17,274 bases of DNA from Candidatus Zixiibacteriota bacterium (GTDB lineage Bacteria > RBG-13-66-14 > B26-G2 > WVWN01). Made by a program: the position numbers and the translations under genes. Of the stretch, positions 5,619 through 12,201 are shown piece by piece. Where the stretch lies: NCBI GenBank assembly GCA_030613505.1, contig JAUWLW010000054.1, positions 1 through 17,274 of the forward strand. The letters run 5' to 3'. Each line of letters starts with the position of its first letter. Positions within the stretch are counted from its first letter, which is position 1. The notes below the pieces were generated by a model, which was given only the letters and a program-made list of their open reading frames with translations, ran no database searches and was not told the origin of the DNA.

Positions 5619-5649
5619 AAAGCCCGGGCCGGGGCCCGGGCTTTTTTTT
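5619..5649 (+). terminator. Strong hairpin terminator, T-run on the plus strand
   Basis: Arms of 12 bases, AAAGCCCGGGCC (5619-5630) and its complement (5633-5644), are followed on the plus strand by eight T in total (5642-5649). On the minus strand only three T follow. It lies 16 nt after the SPFH gene's stop codon, so it presumably ends that minus-strand transcript. Yet its best orientation is plus, where no convincing gene precedes it. It may act in both directions. Confidence 0.75.
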
Positions 5650-5664
5650 AACCAAGAGCGCGGC

Positions 5665-6585
5665 CTACTGCCCGCCGAGTATAACCGGAACCTTGCTGTC
5701 GCCGAAGATGATAACTTTCGCGTTCGGCGACGCGGCCAGCTTCTCTGCCGCCTCGATGCCTTTCCATTGGATGAGGATCGGCGAGATACCTTGGGAGACC
5801 GTGATCTGGTAATCGCGGATACCTTCCGCCTCGATCCGCTTCCGTTGCGCCTCTTTCGTTTCGACCAAGAGCTTGTAATCGTATTCCTGGTTTTGCTGCT
5901 CGCGTTCTTTTTTTCGTTCGATCGCCGCCGTCACGACCTCCGGGAGGACGACGTTCCGGAGATTAACCAGAACGCAGGTGCAACCGTTTTTGGCCAACAG
6001 CATACCCGCCAATTCACGGATATCCTCGCCGATCTGGGCACGTTTAATGGAATACATCTCCTGCGCGGAGTACCGCGCGCATACGTCGCGGATAGCCCGG
6101 CGGATCTCGGGGCGAACGTACTGGTATTCGAAATTCGTGACGTTACCCCAAACCTTATTATTCAAGATCCACGGCGTCTTGTCCGCTTTGATCTGGTACT
6201 GGACCGTTATGTCTATGTCGACCTTCATGCCCTCTCGGGTCAGGACCGTAATAATATCCGTCGGGTCAATCTGTCCCGCCTTGGCCGTAACCCCCATCGT
6301 ATAAGCTCGTTCCTGGACACTCATCTTAATAATCTCGGCCACGGGCCACTTGAAATGCAACCCGGAGGGGTAGGCGGTATCGCTCACCGCGCCGAATATC
6401 ACCGGGACGCCGACGTGCCCCGGCGGAACAACCACCAGCGACGATAATAGAAGCAACAACAAACCCACCGCCACCGCGACCGACGGTAGGAACCTGAAAC
6501 CACCTCTCACGCCGACCCATTTCCGCATCGCGAAGAGGACCACAGCGCCGACGATTACCAGTACAGATAATACGAAGACGAACAT
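5665..6585 (-). CDS. SPFH-domain / prohibitin-like membrane protein
   Basis: A 306-residue protein with two N-terminal membrane segments (about 2-20 and 34-53). An SPFH/Band 7 domain starts at VVVPPGHVGVPVIFGAV, then a charged, probably coiled-coil stretch follows (about 222-256, ERKKEREQQ and KEAQRKRIEAEG). The end is typical of bacterial prohibitin-like proteins: LIQWKGIEAAEKL and LAASPNAKVIIFG. These proteins form large membrane rings that organise lipid domains or modulate membrane proteases such as FtsH. The start is supported by a perfect AAGGAGG 6 nt upstream of ATG. It is 85 nt after rsmD, with no promoter seen between, so it may be the last gene of the long operon. A strong hairpin follows it. 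No protease partner is adjacent. Confidence 0.9.
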   Translation of the reverse strand: MFVFVLSVLVIVGAVVLFAMRKWVGVRGGFRFLPSVAVAVGLLLLLLSSLVVVPPGHVGVPVIFGAVSDTAYPSGLHFKWPVAEIIKMSVQERAYTMGVTAKAGQIDPTDIITVLTREGMKVDIDITVQYQIKADKTPWILNNKVWGNVTNFEYQYVRPEIRRAIRDVCARYSAQEMYSIKRAQIGEDIRELAGMLLAKNGCTCVLVNLRNVVLPEVVTAAIERKKEREQQNQEYDYKLLVETKEAQRKRIEAEGIRDYQITVSQGISPILIQWKGIEAAEKLAASPNAKVIIFGDSKVPVILGGQ

Positions 6586-6600
6586 CCTATACCTCCTTAA

Positions 6601-6628
6601 GTCGCGGGAATCTCAGCGAACCCGCGGC
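6601..6628 (-). other. Stem-loop between rsmD and the SPFH gene
   Basis: CGCGGG (6603-6608) pairs with CCCGCG (6621-6626) around a 12-nt loop, ending 4 nt before the AAGGAGG ribosome binding site of the SPFH gene. There is no T-run, so it is not a terminator. It could stabilise a processed message or affect initiation of the SPFH gene. This rests on sequence complementarity alone. Confidence 0.3.
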
Positions 6629-6670
6629 TAGTTGGAACGCACCGAAAAATAAAGCGCGTTCGGCTCGAGC

Positions 6671-7261
6671 CTAAGATACTTTACCGCCAAAGCCGGCGGC
6701 GCGGTTCGAGCGCACTTTGCCGAAAAAAGATAGATTGTCATCACCCAACTGCCGCACGTCCAGTAAGGTAAGCGGCGCCGGCCCGGCGAAGCGTTCCTTT
6801 TTAAACGTCTTGGATATTCCCAACGAACCTTCGCCGAAGCCCGCCCACGTCGCCAACCTCTCGACGGCCCGAAACGCCAGGCCGCGGCCGTACGGCGGGT
6901 CCAAGAACACGACGTCGTAAGGAGTACTAGGTCGCGTCGTCTCGAAGTAGGCAAACACGTCCTCGCAATATGTGCGCGACGCGTCGGTCAAACCCAAAGA
7001 CCGTAAATTTTCCTCCAACGCGTCGACCAAGCCGGCGTCATTTTCGACGAACGTGGCCCGCGCCGCGCCCCGGCTCAGCGCCTCCACGCCGAAAACGCCC
7101 ACGCCGGCGAATAAATCGAGCACCGCGGCCTCCCGTACCGTTTCGCCGAGGTAATCGAACAACGACTGTTTTAGCCGACCGGCCAGCGGGCGGTAATGCT
7201 CCCCTCGCGGCGCCGCCAGCACCCGGCCCTTTAATAAACCACCGCCTACCCGGAGCGACAA
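6671..7261 (-). CDS. rsmD: 16S rRNA (guanine-966 N2)-methyltransferase RsmD
   Basis: A 196-residue Rossmann-fold methyltransferase. Visible landmarks are the RVGGGLLKGRVL start, the RP motif at 24-25, the S-adenosylmethionine-binding LDLFAGVGVFG (48-58), EALSRGA (60-66), and the catalytic DPPY (121-124). It should methylate G966 of 16S rRNA in the small ribosomal subunit. The start is TTG at 7259-7261: a GGTGG sits at the end of the preceding gene 9 nt before it, no ATG or GTG offers a better fit, and the resulting N terminus matches the family. It begins 6 nt after the phosphoesterase stop. The common partner coaD does not follow here. The C-terminal tail (about 180-196) is variable in this family. 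Confidence 0.9.
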   Translation of the reverse strand: MSLRVGGGLLKGRVLAAPRGEHYRPLAGRLKQSLFDYLGETVREAAVLDLFAGVGVFGVEALSRGAARATFVENDAGLVDALEENLRSLGLTDASRTYCEDVFAYFETTRPSTPYDVVFLDPPYGRGLAFRAVERLATWAGFGEGSLGISKTFKKERFAGPAPLTLLDVRQLGDDNLSFFGKVRSNRAAGFGGKVS

Positions 7262-7267
7262 TCGCCG

Positions 7268-8059
7268 TCACCACCCGTAGTGAAGTCGCTCGGCCAGTAC
7301 GCGCGGCAAACCGGCCTTTAGAATCTTCGCCGCGGCGGCGTCTACGTCGTAATCTACTCGCACGAATTCCAGCCGGGCGTCGCTCGCGTCGTATACCACG
7401 TAACACGCCCGGTGGTCGCCGTCGCGCGGTTGGCCGACGCTGCCCGCGTTAACCAACCACCTGCCGTCGGCCCCGAATTCGTCGCGGGGCGCCGCGGCGG
7501 AGCGGCCCTCCCGATCGGAAACGACTACCGGCTGATGGTTGTGGCCGTAAAAAATAACGCGCGCCTCGGTCGCGGCGAAAGCTTCCCTCGCGTCGGCGAC
7601 GGAAGTTACGTAATGGAATTCCTCCGGCCTCACGGGCGTAGCGTGAACGAGCAGCGCGTCGCCCTCGGTTGCCGTCAAGGGCAGGTTTTGTAGAAAGTGG
7701 GAAGCCGGCGGCGAAATCGCCGCCGCCGTCCAAAGGGCCGCGGCCCGCGCCGCTTCGTTAAAATAATTTATTATGGCGTGGCCGAAAGCCGCGGCGTCGT
7801 GATTGCCCAGAACTACGTACCGCAGCTTTCCCGCCAGCTCTCCTATCGCTCCCGCGAGCTCTTCGTCGACCGCGGGCGGCGGTCCGGAACCGGCCAACGC
7901 AAGCGTAATCTGGACGCAAATTTCCGGGTCCGCGCCGTAGCCCACGACGTCCCCCAAACACCATAACTCGCCGACGTCGCCGCGCCGCGCGATATCCAAT
8001 ATAGCGGCCCGGTATGCCTCTAAATTACTATGAACGTCGGAAAATACGGCTATATTCAA
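7268..8059 (-). CDS. Calcineurin-like metallophosphoesterase
   Basis: A 263-residue soluble protein with the complete metallophosphoesterase signature: SDVHSN (Asp8, His10), GDVVGYG (Asp37), GNHD (86-88 region, Asn86, His87), a late LLVHATP (His139) and GHNH (172-175). These residues should bind two metal ions and hydrolyse a phosphomonoester or phosphodiester. The GDVVGYG form and overall length match small stand-alone bacterial phosphoesterases related to YfcE-type and protein-phosphatase-like enzymes; the substrate cannot be read. The start is TTG (8057-8059) because the N terminus MNIAVFSDVHSN fits the family exactly and no in-frame ATG or GTG exists before the upstream stop. No strong ribosome binding site is seen, so translation may depend on coupling to nusB, 34 nt upstream. 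Confidence 0.88.
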   Translation of the reverse strand: MNIAVFSDVHSNLEAYRAAILDIARRGDVGELWCLGDVVGYGADPEICVQITLALAGSGPPPAVDEELAGAIGELAGKLRYVVLGNHDAAAFGHAIINYFNEAARAAALWTAAAISPPASHFLQNLPLTATEGDALLVHATPVRPEEFHYVTSVADAREAFAATEARVIFYGHNHQPVVVSDREGRSAAAPRDEFGADGRWLVNAGSVGQPRDGDHRACYVVYDASDARLEFVRVDYDVDAAAAKILKAGLPRVLAERLHYGW

Positions 8060-8093
8060 AGAGGTATTCGCCCGACCGGAAAGCGTTGGTCAG

Positions 8094-8513
8094 TTAACCT
8101 TTAATTACGTAGCGCCGATAGACGTTGTTCAGGACGCCGTTAACGAATTGGAATGAGCGCTTAGTAGAGCCGTACATCTTGGCGATCTCTATAGCCTCGT
8201 TTATCGAGGCTTTCGGGGGCACGTCGTCCAAGTACAACATTTCGGCCGTCGCCAAGCGGAGCAAATTACGTTCGACGCGAGCGATGCGGTTTAACTCCCA
8301 ATTGTCCACCGATTCCTTTATGATTTCGTCTATCTTCGGCTGGTGGTCAATTACCTTCTTGACTAAAAGAGACGCGAAGAGCTCAACGTCGGTATCCGCC
8401 GGATGGTCCTCCCAAAACGTCCGAATCGTCGCCTCGTGCGCTTCGGGGCGAACGAGCTCGAGTTGGTAAAGGAGCTTCAAACCCAGCTCGCGTGCTATGC
8501 GCCGTTTACCCAA
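8094..8513 (-). CDS. nusB: Transcription antitermination factor NusB
   Basis: A 139-residue all-helical RNA-binding protein. It shows GKRRIARELGLKLLYQLEL at the N terminus, then WELNRIARVERNLLRLA, EMLYLDDVPPKASINEAIEIA, and FVNGVLNNVYR, all diagnostic of NusB, which joins NusE on boxA RNA in rRNA antitermination. I choose the TTG at 8511-8513 as start. AAGGGG lies in the last codons of ribH with good spacing, it is 1 nt beyond the ribH stop, and the product starts where NusB proteins normally do. An ATG ten codons upstream (8543) lacks a ribosome binding site and would extend into ribH. The ribH-nusB order is common in bacteria. Confidence 0.95.
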   Translation of the reverse strand: MGKRRIARELGLKLLYQLELVRPEAHEATIRTFWEDHPADTDVELFASLLVKKVIDHQPKIDEIIKESVDNWELNRIARVERNLLRLATAEMLYLDDVPPKASINEAIEIAKMYGSTKRSFQFVNGVLNNVYRRYVIKG

Positions 8514-8514
8514 T

Positions 8515-8994
8515 CTACTTCCCCTTACCTCCCAACTTGCCATAGAGGTCGACCAACTCGAGCGTCGCGAGCGCGGCCTCTCTCCCTTTGTTCCCGGCCT
8601 TCGAACCCGCGCGCTCCACGGCCTGTTCCAACGTGTCCGTCGTCAAGACGCCGAAGACGACGGGTACCCGGGCCTCGAGCGCCACGGCGGCGACGCCTTT
8701 TGCCACTTCCGCGGCAATGTACTGGAAATGCGGGGTATCGCCGCGTATGACGGCGCCAAGGCATATTACGCCGTCGAACCCTCCGGCCTCGGCCAAACGC
8801 TTCGCTACCGTCGGGAGCTCGAACGACCCGGGGCATGAAACCACCGTTACGTCGTCCTCGGCTACCTCGTGACGTTTAAGCGTGTCGAGCGCGCCGTCCA
8901 AAAGACGCTTGGTTACAAACTCATTCGTTCGGCTGAGGGCAATTGCGAACTTCCTACCTCGGCCCGATATTATGCCTTCGACGACCTTTGCCAT
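8515..8994 (-). CDS. ribH: 6,7-dimethyl-8-ribityllumazine synthase
   Basis: A 159-residue enzyme that condenses the ribityl-pyrimidinedione from RibD's pathway with dihydroxybutanone phosphate to make lumazine, the penultimate riboflavin step. Landmarks are SCPGSFELP (53-61), LGAVIRGDTPHF (79-90) with catalytic His89, and GVLTTDTLEQAVERAG (115-130) with the phosphate-binding Arg128, then KAGNKGREAA. The length is normal, so an icosahedral or pentameric assembly is expected. GGAGG precedes the ATG by 7 nt. It follows ribBA by 84 nt and is 1 nt from nusB, whose ribosome binding site lies inside its last codons. Confidence 0.97.
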   Translation of the reverse strand: MAKVVEGIISGRGRKFAIALSRTNEFVTKRLLDGALDTLKRHEVAEDDVTVVSCPGSFELPTVAKRLAEAGGFDGVICLGAVIRGDTPHFQYIAAEVAKGVAAVALEARVPVVFGVLTTDTLEQAVERAGSKAGNKGREAALATLELVDLYGKLGGKGK

Positions 8995-9078
8995 TCCGGA
9001 ACCTCCGCCGTTTGTAAGTCGAAAACCTTCGAAAGCTCGCGTAATTAACGCCGTTCGATAAATCTAAAAAGCAGGCCC

Positions 9079-10344
9079 TTATTTACCGCGATTATCTTCC
9101 TTATCCGAATCCAGCTCGAGAATGTGGCCCATCTTGTCTTTCTTGGTTTTAAGGTAGTCGTAGTTACGTTCGTGCGGCTTCGCTTGGAGGGGAATCCTCT
9201 CGACTATTTTCAAGCCGTAGGCCTCCAGCCCCACCATCTTCGTCGGATTGTTAGTCATTAAACGGATGGTAGTCAGGCCGAGGTCGGCCAGGATCTGAGC
9301 GCCGATGCCGTAGTGGCGCTCGTCCGCTTTGTACCCCAAGAGGAGGTTGGCGTCCACGGTATCGACACCTTCGTCTTGTAAAATATAAGTCTTGATTTTA
9401 TTTAAAAGGCCGATGCCGCGGCCTTCCTGCCGCATATAAAGGAGTACTCCCTCGCTCTCGGCGGCTATTTTTTCCAGCGCCCGTTGGACCTGGTCGCCGC
9501 AGTCGCACCTCAGCGAATGGAAAACGTCGCCCGTGAGGCATTGCGAGTGGACCCGAACCAGAACGTTCTCTTTGCCTGCGACGTCGCCCATCACCAGCGC
9601 CAGGTGGTGTTCGTCGGGCGTGGTGAGCGAATCGTAAACGTGCATGGTAAATTCGCCGTATACCGTGGGCAGCGGCGCCGTAAGGATATTGCGGACGAGT
9701 TTCTCGTGACGACGCCGGTATTCGATGATGTCGCGGATGGTGACGATGCCGATGCCGTGCCGCCCCGCCACCTCGGCCAGCGCCGGCAGCCGCGCCATCG
9801 CGCCGTCCTCGTCCATTATCTCGCACAAAACGCCCACCGGCGAAAGGCCCGCAAGCCGCGCCATGTCCACGACGGCCTCGGTATGGCCGGCGCGCTCCAA
9901 CACGCCACCCGGCTTCGCGCGCAACGGGAAAACGTGGCCCGGGCGGGCGAGGTGCTGCGGCCTCGTCGCCGGGTCGGCAAGTATCTTCACGGTCGTCGCG
10001 CGGTCGGCGGCGGAAATGCCGGTGGTCGTACCCTCGACGGCATCTACGGAAACTGTGAACGGCGTGCCCATAAGGCCCGTATTCTCGGACGTCATGGGCG
10101 GCAAGCCGAGCTCGTTGGCGCGCTCCGCGGACATCGGCGCACAGATTAAACCTCGGCCGTGGGTCGCCATGAAATTTATCACGTCCGGCGTGATCGCTTC
10201 GGCAGCCGTTATAAAGTCGCCCTCGTTCTCGCGGTCCTCGTCGTCGGTGCAGATAAGCACGCCGCCGCGCTTGAATATCGCGATCGCCTCGTCAACAGCG
10301 AGAATCGGATTGCCGCGATCCCGTTTATCTTCTTCTGACTTCAT
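9079..10344 (-). CDS. ribBA: Bifunctional dihydroxybutanone phosphate synthase / GTP cyclohydrolase II
   Basis: A 421-residue fusion. The RibB half (about 13-212) makes 3,4-dihydroxy-2-butanone 4-phosphate from ribulose 5-phosphate and has DDEDRENEGDF (34-44), HVFPLRAKPGG and ERAGHTEAVVD (His154). The RibA half (about 213-410) opens GTP as the first step of riboflavin synthesis and has VRVHSQCLTGD with HSLRCDCGDQ, giving zinc ligands Cys269, Cys280 and Cys282, then RQEGRGIGL (305-313) and MTNNPTK. Both active sites look intact. It begins 13 nt after ribE; the ribosome binding site is weak, suggesting coupling. Together with ribD, ribE and ribH it completes the pathway to riboflavin, except the unassigned phosphatase step. 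Confidence 0.97.
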   Translation of the reverse strand: MKSEEDKRDRGNPILAVDEAIAIFKRGGVLICTDDEDRENEGDFITAAEAITPDVINFMATHGRGLICAPMSAERANELGLPPMTSENTGLMGTPFTVSVDAVEGTTTGISAADRATTVKILADPATRPQHLARPGHVFPLRAKPGGVLERAGHTEAVVDMARLAGLSPVGVLCEIMDEDGAMARLPALAEVAGRHGIGIVTIRDIIEYRRRHEKLVRNILTAPLPTVYGEFTMHVYDSLTTPDEHHLALVMGDVAGKENVLVRVHSQCLTGDVFHSLRCDCGDQVQRALEKIAAESEGVLLYMRQEGRGIGLLNKIKTYILQDEGVDTVDANLLLGYKADERHYGIGAQILADLGLTTIRLMTNNPTKMVGLEAYGLKIVERIPLQAKPHERNYDYLKTKKDKMGHILELDSDKEDNRGK

Positions 10345-10357
10345 ATACTCGGTCTTA

Positions 10358-10999
10358 CTAATCGCCGTAACCCAGCTCGGCCAACCGCTCGAGCGTCAGG
10401 CCGCGGCCCGAGCTCGAGCTCAAAAAACGCTCCACGTACTTCGCTATCAAGTCGACTTCCACGTTAATTCGGTCGCCCGGGCGCCTGTGCTTAAACGTTG
10501 TATTTTCGTACGTATAAGGGATAATCGCCGCGCCGAACGCGCCGTCGCCGACGCCCACAGCGGTTAGGCTTATCCCGGCGACGGCAACGGAACCTTTTTC
10601 CACGACGTAGCGGCTTATTTCAGGCGGAACCGCGAGCTTAAGCAAGTACCCGTCGCCCGACGGCGTCATCGCCGCAACCGCACCGACGCCGTCGACGTGC
10701 CCCTGGACGAGGTGGCCGCCGAGCCTGCCGCCGGCGGGCGTCGCCAACTCAAGGTTGACGGCCGCCCCGGCCCTAAGTTCGCCCAACGTCGTCGTCGTCG
10801 CCGTCTCCGCCGAGACGTCGGCTTCGAAGAAATCGGCGCCTACCTCGGCCGCGGTCAAACATACCCCCTCGACGGCGACGCTGTCGCCCGGGGAAAGCGC
10901 TCTGGCCGTTTCGCGGCCTTTGATTCTAATCCGCCCCCCGGCGGCGCTCACGGCGGCGCGCGCGACTTCGCCCACCTCTGATATTATACCGGTAAACAT
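10358..10999 (-). CDS. ribE: Riboflavin synthase alpha chain
   Basis: A 213-residue enzyme that dismutates two lumazines into riboflavin. Two tandem lumazine-binding barrels are visible: the first begins MFTGIISEVG and holds GVCLT (45-49); the second begins near GGHLVQGHVDG (94-104) and holds GISLT (142-146), followed by IIPYTYENTTF. A short C-terminal helix likely forms the trimer. The gene lies between ribD (28 nt upstream) and ribBA (13 nt downstream). The start ATG is followed by the invariant FTGI, so the start is certain even though the ribosome binding site (AAAGG, close to the ATG) is poor. It is called ribE here; the same gene is named ribC in some species. Confidence 0.97.
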   Translation of the reverse strand: MFTGIISEVGEVARAAVSAAGGRIRIKGRETARALSPGDSVAVEGVCLTAAEVGADFFEADVSAETATTTTLGELRAGAAVNLELATPAGGRLGGHLVQGHVDGVGAVAAMTPSGDGYLLKLAVPPEISRYVVEKGSVAVAGISLTAVGVGDGAFGAAIIPYTYENTTFKHRRPGDRINVEVDLIAKYVERFLSSSSGRGLTLERLAELGYGD

Positions 11000-11027
11000 C
11001 GGCCTTTTACAACTCGCCCCTCGCGTC

Positions 11028-12185
11028 TCAGCGAGTAATCCCGGTCACGCGCGGTACGCCGGCGAATAAGTCGTCCACGTTCGTTAAATACCCCTCGAGC
11101 ATCACGTCGTCGCCTAACGCACGGCGCTTTACCTCGACGAGGTTCTTAGCTTCTCCCGGACCCGCAACGCCCCGACCGCCCACCGGCGACTTCGCCCGGG
11201 CACCGCCGACTATCTTCGGCGCGACGAACGCCACGACGCGGTCCACAAAGCTCGCGTCGAAATAAGCGCCCAATAATCTTTCCCCGCCCTCGACGAGCAC
11301 GCTGGTAATCCCCCTCGCGGCGAGCTCGCGAAGCAAGTGGCCCAGCGAAACGCGGCCGCCGTCTTCTTCGCACATTATAATCTCTACGCCCAGCCGGGTC
11401 AACCGCGCTATGTTTCGCTCGCCGGCGCGCTCGGTGCAAGCCAACCAAATCGGCGGCCGGGGCGAATCTTCGAAGAGCCGCGCGCCCGCCGGGATAGCAG
11501 CGCGGGAAGAAATTACCAGCCGCACCGGCCCGTCCGAAACGTCGCGCCCGCGGAGGCGCACCGTCAACCGGGGGTCGTCGGCCCTCACGGTCCCGGCGCC
11601 GACGGCCACCGCGCCGTGTTCCCACCGAAGTCGGTGAGCGCGCCGGCGCGCGGCCGCTCCCGTTATCCACGCCGCTTCGCCCGTGCGCGTGGCGATCTTG
11701 CCGTCCAGCGAAGCCGCGAACTTAGCCGTAACCCAGGGCACGCCCGTCGTCACGAACTTCGCGAAATCCTCGACGAGATGCCGGCACTCGCGCTCGCGAA
11801 CGCCGACCTCCACCCGCAGCCCCTCTTTGGCCAAAACGGCGACGCCCTCGCCAGCGACGCGGGGATGGGGGTCGAGCGTACCTACGACAACCCTCCTCAC
11901 GCCGGCCCTAACAACCGCCGGCGCGCACGGCGGCGTCTTACCCTCGAAGGAGCACGGCTCGAGCGTCACGTAGAGCGTCGCACCCCGCGCGGCCTCCCCC
12001 GCCTCCTTCAACGCGACGACCTCGGCGTGGGGCGCGCCCGCGCGTTCGTGAAAACCTTTCCCCAAAACCCTGTCGCCCGCCGCCACTACGGCGCCGACCG
12101 CCGGGTTAGGCGCGGTTCTACCCTTACGTAAGCGGCCGAGCTTAACAGCCTCGGCCATCAATCGCTCGTCGCGCGTTGCTACCAA
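11028..12185 (-). CDS. ribD: Bifunctional riboflavin deaminase-reductase RibD
   Basis: A 385-residue two-domain enzyme for riboflavin steps 2 and 3. The N-terminal deaminase has TAPNPAVGAVV, the zinc residues in HAE (His53, Glu55) and LEPCSFEGKTPPC (Cys78, Cys87). The C-terminal reductase (from about residue 149) has VTAKFAASLDGKIA, GAGTVRADDPRLTVR and LVEGG (297-301). I favour the TTG at 12183-12185: it lies 16 nt after the penicillin-binding protein stop, GGCGGGG precedes it, and it gives a family-typical N terminus. An ATG at 12254 would overlap the previous gene by 53 nt and add an atypical tail; an ATG at 12158 would cut the first helix. It is the first riboflavin gene of the operon, and no leader large enough for an FMN riboswitch precedes it. 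Confidence 0.93.
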   Translation of the reverse strand: MVATRDERLMAEAVKLGRLRKGRTAPNPAVGAVVAAGDRVLGKGFHERAGAPHAEVVALKEAGEAARGATLYVTLEPCSFEGKTPPCAPAVVRAGVRRVVVGTLDPHPRVAGEGVAVLAKEGLRVEVGVRERECRHLVEDFAKFVTTGVPWVTAKFAASLDGKIATRTGEAAWITGAAARRRAHRLRWEHGAVAVGAGTVRADDPRLTVRLRGRDVSDGPVRLVISSRAAIPAGARLFEDSPRPPIWLACTERAGERNIARLTRLGVEIIMCEEDGGRVSLGHLLRELAARGITSVLVEGGERLLGAYFDASFVDRVVAFVAPKIVGGARAKSPVGGRGVAGPGEAKNLVEVKRRALGDDVMLEGYLTNVDDLFAGVPRVTGITR

Positions 12186-12201
12186 TTGGCTAGCCCCGCC
12201 G

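Noticed and set aside
5767-6447. Long open frame on the plus strand (226 codons) opposite the SPFH gene
   Set aside because: It is the antisense shadow of a gene with clear SPFH motifs and a perfect ribosome binding site; its product is Arg/Asp/His-rich with no recognisable motif.
8995-9078. Possible FMN riboswitch in the largest gap of the riboflavin operon
   Set aside because: At 84 nt it is too short for an RFN element, and only a weak TCGAA/TTCGA pair is present.
9725-10567. 280-codon plus-strand open frame opposite ribBA and ribE
   Set aside because: It spans two well-supported genes on the other strand, has no ribosome binding site or promoter, and the Ser/Ala/Arg-rich product resembles no family.
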